Of a stretch of 18,968 bases of DNA, positions 16,093 through 18,968 are shown piece after piece. The notes below the pieces were generated by a model that had not been told where the DNA came from, did no database searches, and worked only from the letters and a program-made list of their open reading frames with translations. The stretch lies in NCBI GenBank assembly GCA_007119985.1, contig SKOQ01000095.1, positions 1-18,968 of the forward strand, written 5' to 3'. The position numbers and the translations under genes are program-made. How positions within the stretch are numbered: the stretch's first letter is position 1; each line of letters begins with the position of its first letter. Source of the stretch: Marinospirillum sp. GTDB lineage: Bacteria > Pseudomonadota > Gammaproteobacteria > Pseudomonadales > Halomonadaceae.

Positions 16093-16101
16093 TAAAGGAG
16101 G
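16093..16101 (+). promoter_or_regulatory. Very strong ribosome binding site for the AI-2E family gene
   Basis: TAAAGGAGG ends five bases before the ATG at 16107. It is close to a full complement of the 16S rRNA 3' end and the strongest such site in the window. It implies efficient initiation independent of the gene upstream. Confidence 0.8.
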
Positions 16102-16106
16102 AGTGA

Positions 16107-17168
16107 ATGTCCGCGCCGAACACAGTGAATTCGCCTACAGGATTGACTTGGCTCTTAGGCCTAGCCGCGTTGATGGTGATTCTTGCTGGGCTGAAAGCCG
16201 CTGAGGCTATCGTGATTCCTCTATTGTTGGCGCTGTTTATCGGTATTATCTGCACACCACTGCTGCATTTTCTGACGCGGCGGCGTGTCCCCGTCGTGCT
16301 GGCCGTCGTCATTATCATGGCGCAGTTGGTGGTGTTTGGTATTTTGTTTGGCTTGTTTGTTGGGAGCGCGATAGATAGTTTCGTTGAACGCTTGCCTGAG
16401 TATCAGCGGCGCTTAGAAAGCGAGCTGGTTCAGCTGCTACCCTGGCTCGAAGCCATAGGTGTGCCGGTATCCAGCCAGCAGCTTTTAGATCACTTTAACC
16501 CTTCGGTACTGATGGACTGGGTAGGCAAAGCCTTATCTAACCTTGGGTCCTTGATCACCAATCTATTCCTTGTCTTGTTTATTGTGATTTTCCTGCTGTT
16601 GGAAGAAGCGACCTTTGGTGAAAAGCTACGCCAGGCCCTTCCGAGTGCTCACCGCTCTTTTGCGCAGGCCAGTAGTTTTGTCCAGCAGGTCAATCGTTAT
16701 CTGGTGATCAAATCGATTGTGAGCCTGATCACTGGCCTGCTGATTACGCTCTGGCTGTGGATTTTGGGTGTAGACTTCCCCTTGCTTTGGGGTGTCGTAG
16801 CCTTGTTGATGAACTTTATCCCCAATGTTGGCTCTATTATTGCGGCCATTCCAGCCGTGTTGCTGGCCTTAGTGCAGCTGGGCTTCTATGAGGCGGCGCT
16901 TGCAGCGAGTGGTTATGTCGCTGTGAATATTGTGCTGGGTAGTTTGATTGAGCCACGCTTTATGGGGCGGGGTTTGGGCTTATCGCCACTGGTCGTTTTT
17001 CTCTCTTTAGTGATTTGGGGCTGGTTGTTTGGTGTGGTGGGTATGCTGTTATCCATCCCGCTGACAATGATCGTCAAGATAGCTCTTGAGCAAACACCTT
17101 CCACCCAATGGGTCGCAGTTTTGCTTGGTAATGGCTTGCAGCCGAGCCGTGAAGAAAAAGAGGAATAA
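16107..17168 (+). CDS. AI-2E/PerM family transporter-like membrane protein
   Basis: Members of the AI-2E (PerM/TqsA) family are polytopic inner-membrane proteins. Some are proposed to export autoinducer-2 and others act as Na+/H+ antiporters, but most are uncharacterised. The 353 residues have two N-terminal hydrophobic hairpins: LTWLLGLAALMVILAGLKAA with IVIPLLLALFIGIICTPLLHFL, then VPVVLAVVIIMAQLVVFGILFGLFVGS. A soluble amphipathic segment covers about 90-145. The C-terminal membrane half has the family signatures LPLLWGVVALLMNFIPNVGSIIAAIPAVLLAL (from about 228, several motifs), GSLIEPRFMGRGLGLSPLVVFLSLVIWGWLFG and GMLLSIPLTMIVKI. It lies 45 nt after the coiled-coil gene without an intervening terminator, and a strong terminator follows. 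The actual substrate cannot be inferred. Confidence 0.92.
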   Translation: MSAPNTVNSPTGLTWLLGLAALMVILAGLKAAEAIVIPLLLALFIGIICTPLLHFLTRRRVPVVLAVVIIMAQLVVFGILFGLFVGSAIDSFVERLPEYQRRLESELVQLLPWLEAIGVPVSSQQLLDHFNPSVLMDWVGKALSNLGSLITNLFLVLFIVIFLLLEEATFGEKLRQALPSAHRSFAQASSFVQQVNRYLVIKSIVSLITGLLITLWLWILGVDFPLLWGVVALLMNFIPNVGSIIAAIPAVLLALVQLGFYEAALAASGYVAVNIVLGSLIEPRFMGRGLGLSPLVVFLSLVIWGWLFGVVGMLLSIPLTMIVKIALEQTPSTQWVAVLLGNGLQPSREEKEE

Positions 17169-17182
17169 GACTTGATCTCAAT

Positions 17183-17213
17183 AGGCGCGTTGATTATTGT
17201 GCGCCTTTCTTTT
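17183..17213 (+). terminator. Intrinsic terminator after the AI-2E family gene
   Basis: AGGCGC (17183-17188) pairs with GCGCCT (17201-17206), extended by a G-T wobble. The loop is short and AT-rich, and TTTCTTTT follows (17206-17213). The T-run overlaps the -35 box proposed for the next unit by two bases, so the end of one transcription unit directly abuts the promoter of the next. Confidence 0.85.
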
Positions 17214-17240
17214 GACTTCTTTCTTGTTACGTTATAACAT
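17212..17240 (+). promoter_or_regulatory. Putative sigma-70 promoter of the metal-transport unit
   Basis: A TTGACT -35 box (17212-17217, 5 of 6 to consensus) is followed either by TAACAT at 17235-17240 with a 17-nt spacer or by TATAAC at 17233-17238 with a 15-nt spacer. Either places the start of transcription near 17244-17248, only about 5-9 bases before the ATG at 17253. The Zur-box match covers the spacer and -10. Confidence 0.6.
17224..17240. promoter_or_regulatory. Candidate Zur operator (zinc uptake regulator box)
   Basis: TTGTTACGTTATAACAT agrees with the gammaproteobacterial Zur-box pattern as I recall it, ATGTTATAWTATAACAT, at 14 of 17 positions. The right half-site TATAACAT is perfect and the left TGTTA(cg) is degenerate. 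It overlaps the proposed -10 and spacer, the expected place for repression when zinc is plentiful, and lies just upstream of a metal-type ABC transporter. Neighbouring Fur-family regulators have related sites, but an AT-rich GTTATAAC core fits Zur best. Confidence 0.7.
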
Positions 17241-17252
17241 TTTGAGTTGAGT

Positions 17253-17363
17253 ATGAAGAGTCTATTTTTATCACTGATTCACCTAAGCTTGTGGCAGCGT
17301 TTACTGCTGCTGTTACCGCTGATAACGGCCCTGTGGGGTGCGATCTATTGGGCGGTGAAATAA
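17253..17363 (+). CDS. Small ORF: 36-residue single-helix membrane peptide upstream of the metal ABC genes
   Basis: I do not recognise this peptide. It begins MKSLFLSLIHLSLWQRLLLL and ends WGAIYWAVK. An amphipathic start with Trp-Gln-Arg at 14-16 is followed by a hydrophobic helix of about 18 residues, with Trp/Tyr near the end as at a membrane interface and a single terminal Lys. An in-frame TAA at 17235 limits how far it can extend upstream; TTG 17247 is the only alternative start. No good Shine-Dalgarno is visible, and the predicted leader is only about 5-9 nt, so it would be translated almost leaderless. The stop is four bases before the ATPase ATG, which itself has a weak site, so translation of the small ORF may feed the ATPase gene. 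It could be a membrane subunit, a regulatory peptide or a leader peptide; it might also not be expressed. Confidence 0.5.
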   Translation: MKSLFLSLIHLSLWQRLLLLLPLITALWGAIYWAVK

Positions 17364-17367
17364 TCAA

Positions 17368-18138
17368 ATGACAGCTTCTATCCCGCTTGCCCGCTTCAGC
17401 AATTTGACCTTGGGTTATGAGAAACATCCCGCTGTCCATCATTTAAATGGAGATCTTTATCAGGGGGATCTACTGGCCGTCGTTGGTCCGAACGGCGGTG
17501 GAAAATCCACCCTATTGAAAGGCATGATGAGCCAGCTCACTCCTTTAGGTGGACGCATAGAGTGGCCGCAGCCACAAAAGCTGGCCTATTTGCCGCAGCG
17601 TGCCCGTTTGGATCTGGATTTTCCGCTGCGAGTGATCGATTTTGTGGCATTGGGTTTTTGGCCTCAAGTCGGGGCTTTTGGCGGAGTTCGGCGCACTGCG
17701 CTGGATCAGGTCAGCCAAGCCTTACACCAGGTTGGTATGCAGCGATTTGAGAAGCGTAGTCTTGATTCTTTATCGGGTGGGCAGCTGCAACGTGTTTTGT
17801 TTGCGCGTTTGATTTTAGAGGATGCGCAGTTGATTTTGCTTGATGAACCTTTTGCCGCAGTCGATGAAGCGACTCAGGAAGATTTGATGCAGCTGATCCA
17901 GCACTGGCATCAACAAGGGCGCACGATCATTGCGGTCTTGCACGATCTGCAGCAGGTCAAGCGGCACTTTCCTCGCTGTCTACTGTTGGCGCGCGAAGTG
18001 CTGGGTTTTGGGCCAACAGATCAAGTGCTGACCGAAGACAACCTCCGTCGTGCGCGTAAGATGCAGGTCGCCTTTGATCCGCTGGCACCTATCTGTGATC
18101 TCCATCTCGATGAAGAAGTGGAGGCGGATCATGCTTGA
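17368..18138 (+). CDS. Zinc/manganese-type ABC transporter ATP-binding protein (AztA/ZnuC-like)
   Basis: This is the cytoplasmic ATPase of a metal-ion ABC importer. The 256 residues carry Walker A GPNGGGKST (40-48), Q-loop YLPQ (Gln77), signature LSGGQLQR (135-142), Walker B LILLDEP (155-161) and H-loop VLHD (His192). The stretch LPQRARLDLDFPLRVIDFVALGFW resembles AztA-type zinc ATPases more than E. coli ZnuC, judged from memory. A His/Asp/Glu-rich tail (CDLHLDEEVEADHA) could sense or bind metal. Genes for the periplasmic binding protein and for Zur are not in view. The stop overlaps the permease start by eight bases (18131-18138), so the two are translationally coupled. Zinc is inferred from the Zur box upstream; manganese or iron cannot be excluded. 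Confidence 0.92.
   Translation: MTASIPLARFSNLTLGYEKHPAVHHLNGDLYQGDLLAVVGPNGGGKSTLLKGMMSQLTPLGGRIEWPQPQKLAYLPQRARLDLDFPLRVIDFVALGFWPQVGAFGGVRRTALDQVSQALHQVGMQRFEKRSLDSLSGGQLQRVLFARLILEDAQLILLDEPFAAVDEATQEDLMQLIQHWHQQGRTIIAVLHDLQQVKRHFPRCLLLAREVLGFGPTDQVLTEDNLRRARKMQVAFDPLAPICDLHLDEEVEADHA
18120..18124 (+). promoter_or_regulatory. Ribosome binding site for the metal ABC permease
   Basis: GGAGG within the last codons of the ATPase gene lies six bases before the ATG at 18131. It supports that start and the eight-base gene overlap. Confidence 0.7.
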
Positions 18139-18968
18139 GACCTTGTATTTGTGGTTTTTAGACCCGTTTCTCACGCCTGACTTTGGTTTTATGCGTCGTG
18201 CGTTGGTGGGGTGTTTGGTACTGAGTCTGAGTGCGGCGCCAGTGGGCGTATTTTTAATGCTGCGCCGCATGAGTTTGACGGGCGATGCCGTTGCGCACGC
18301 TATTTTGCCCGGTGCCGCTTTGGGTTACATCATTGCTGGTTTTTCGCTGGGTGCGATGACGCTGGGTGGCATTTTAGCGGGTTGTTTGGTTGCTATGTTG
18401 GCGGGTGGCTTAGCACGCGTCACGGTGCTGAAAGAGGATGCCAATCTGGCTGTTTTTTATCTGGTGTCTTTGGCGCTGGGTGTGTTGTTGGTGTCTTCAC
18501 AAAGTCGCAATATTGATTTGCTGCATCTGCTTTTTGGCAGTGTTTTGGCATTGAATAATGAGGCGCTGTATCTATTGGGTGGCATTGCAAGCTTGACACT
18601 GTTGCTGTTAGCGATTTTTCTGCGGCCCTTGGTTTTAGAGTGTATTGATCCCGATTTTTTACAGCGGCATAGCCGTTTAGGAACGCCGACCCATCTGGCG
18701 TTTTTAGCCTTGGTTGTGCTGAATCTGGTCGCGGGCTTTCAAGCCTTAGGGACCTTGATGGCCGTTGGGATCATGATTTTGCCTGCAACGGCGGCCCGCT
18801 TTTGGACGCGCCAGCTTGATAGTTTACTGCTGCTGGCTGTGCTCTTTGCCATGCTGGGCTGCTGGTGGGGCTTGCTACTGTCTTGGCATTGGGACTGGCC
18901 GACTGGCCCAGCCATTATTTTGATGCTGGGCACGGTGCATCTGGTATCCATGCTACTGGGGACCCAAG
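18131..18968 (+). CDS. Metal ABC transporter permease (AztB/ZnuB-like), cut by the right edge
   Basis: The frame opens at ATG 18131 and has no stop before the window ends, giving 279 residues of what is probably a protein of about 285-300. It is the membrane subunit of the zinc/manganese (ABC-3) importer family. Family motifs are FGFMRRALVGCLVLSLSAAPVGVFLMLRRMSL (start of the first helices), TGDAVAHAILPGAALGYIIAG, VLKEDANLAVFYLVSLALGVLLVS, LLHLLFGSVLAL, RPLVLECIDPDFLQ and FQALGTLMAVGIMILPAATAARFW-like text near 245 (here ILPATAARFW). About eight hydrophobic helices are visible. The GDA-AHA-PG segment is the conserved cytoplasmic coupling region of this family. It overlaps the ATPase gene. A periplasmic binding protein gene would be expected further downstream or elsewhere. 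Confidence 0.93.
   Translation, partial: MLETLYLWFLDPFLTPDFGFMRRALVGCLVLSLSAAPVGVFLMLRRMSLTGDAVAHAILPGAALGYIIAGFSLGAMTLGGILAGCLVAMLAGGLARVTVLKEDANLAVFYLVSLALGVLLVSSQSRNIDLLHLLFGSVLALNNEALYLLGGIASLTLLLLAIFLRPLVLECIDPDFLQRHSRLGTPTHLAFLALVVLNLVAGFQALGTLMAVGIMILPATAARFWTRQLDSLLLLAVLFAMLGCWWGLLLSWHWDWPTGPAIILMLGTVHLVSMLLGTQ

Noticed and set aside
18211..18516. 101-codon plus-strand frame near the right end
   Set aside because: It is a shifted-frame shadow of the metal ABC permease, whose true frame runs open from 18131 to the window edge.

Overview
The window is a gene-dense, mostly housekeeping stretch from a gammaproteobacterium. The evidence is a Pseudomonas-like pilT-pilU pair divergent from yggS-proC-yggT, a hemC-hemD-hemX-hemY operon and a glmU-glmS pair. 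Individual proteins, PilT above all, look closest to non-enteric lineages such as Pseudomonadales or Oceanospirillales. I cannot name the genus from sequence alone.

Layout, left to right. (1) Plus strand, 1-6962: the 3' part of glmU (cut by the left edge), glmS, hemC, hemD, hemX and hemY. Gaps are 27 nt or less, or the genes overlap, so they read as one transcription unit joining UDP-GlcNAc synthesis to tetrapyrrole synthesis and its two membrane companions. (2) Minus strand, 9198-7006: pilT then pilU, the retraction ATPases of type IV pili, convergent with hemY across only 43 nt. (3) Plus strand, 9285-13823: yggS, proC, yggT, xseA and a secreted M23 (LytM-type) peptidase, closed by an intrinsic terminator at 13845-13872. 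(4) Plus strand, 13977-17168: a Na+/phosphate cotransporter with a PhoU-like cytoplasmic tail, a small lysine-rich coiled-coil protein that is probably translationally coupled to it, and an AI-2E/PerM-family membrane protein, closed by a strong intrinsic terminator at 17183-17213. (5) Plus strand, 17212-end: a compact control region with a good Zur-box match, a 36-codon ORF for a one-helix membrane peptide, then the ATPase and permease of a zinc/manganese-type ABC importer resembling AztAB/ZnuCB. The permease is cut by the right edge.

No tRNA, rRNA, CRISPR array, insertion sequence, prophage gene or toxin-antitoxin pair was seen. No gene-free stretch exceeds 300 nt; the longest is 13824-13976 (153 nt). 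The least ordinary parts are the Zur-box/small-ORF/ABC cassette at the right end, the small coiled-coil gene behind the phosphate transporter, and the glmUS-hemCDXY junction. I found no convincing wholly new multi-gene system.
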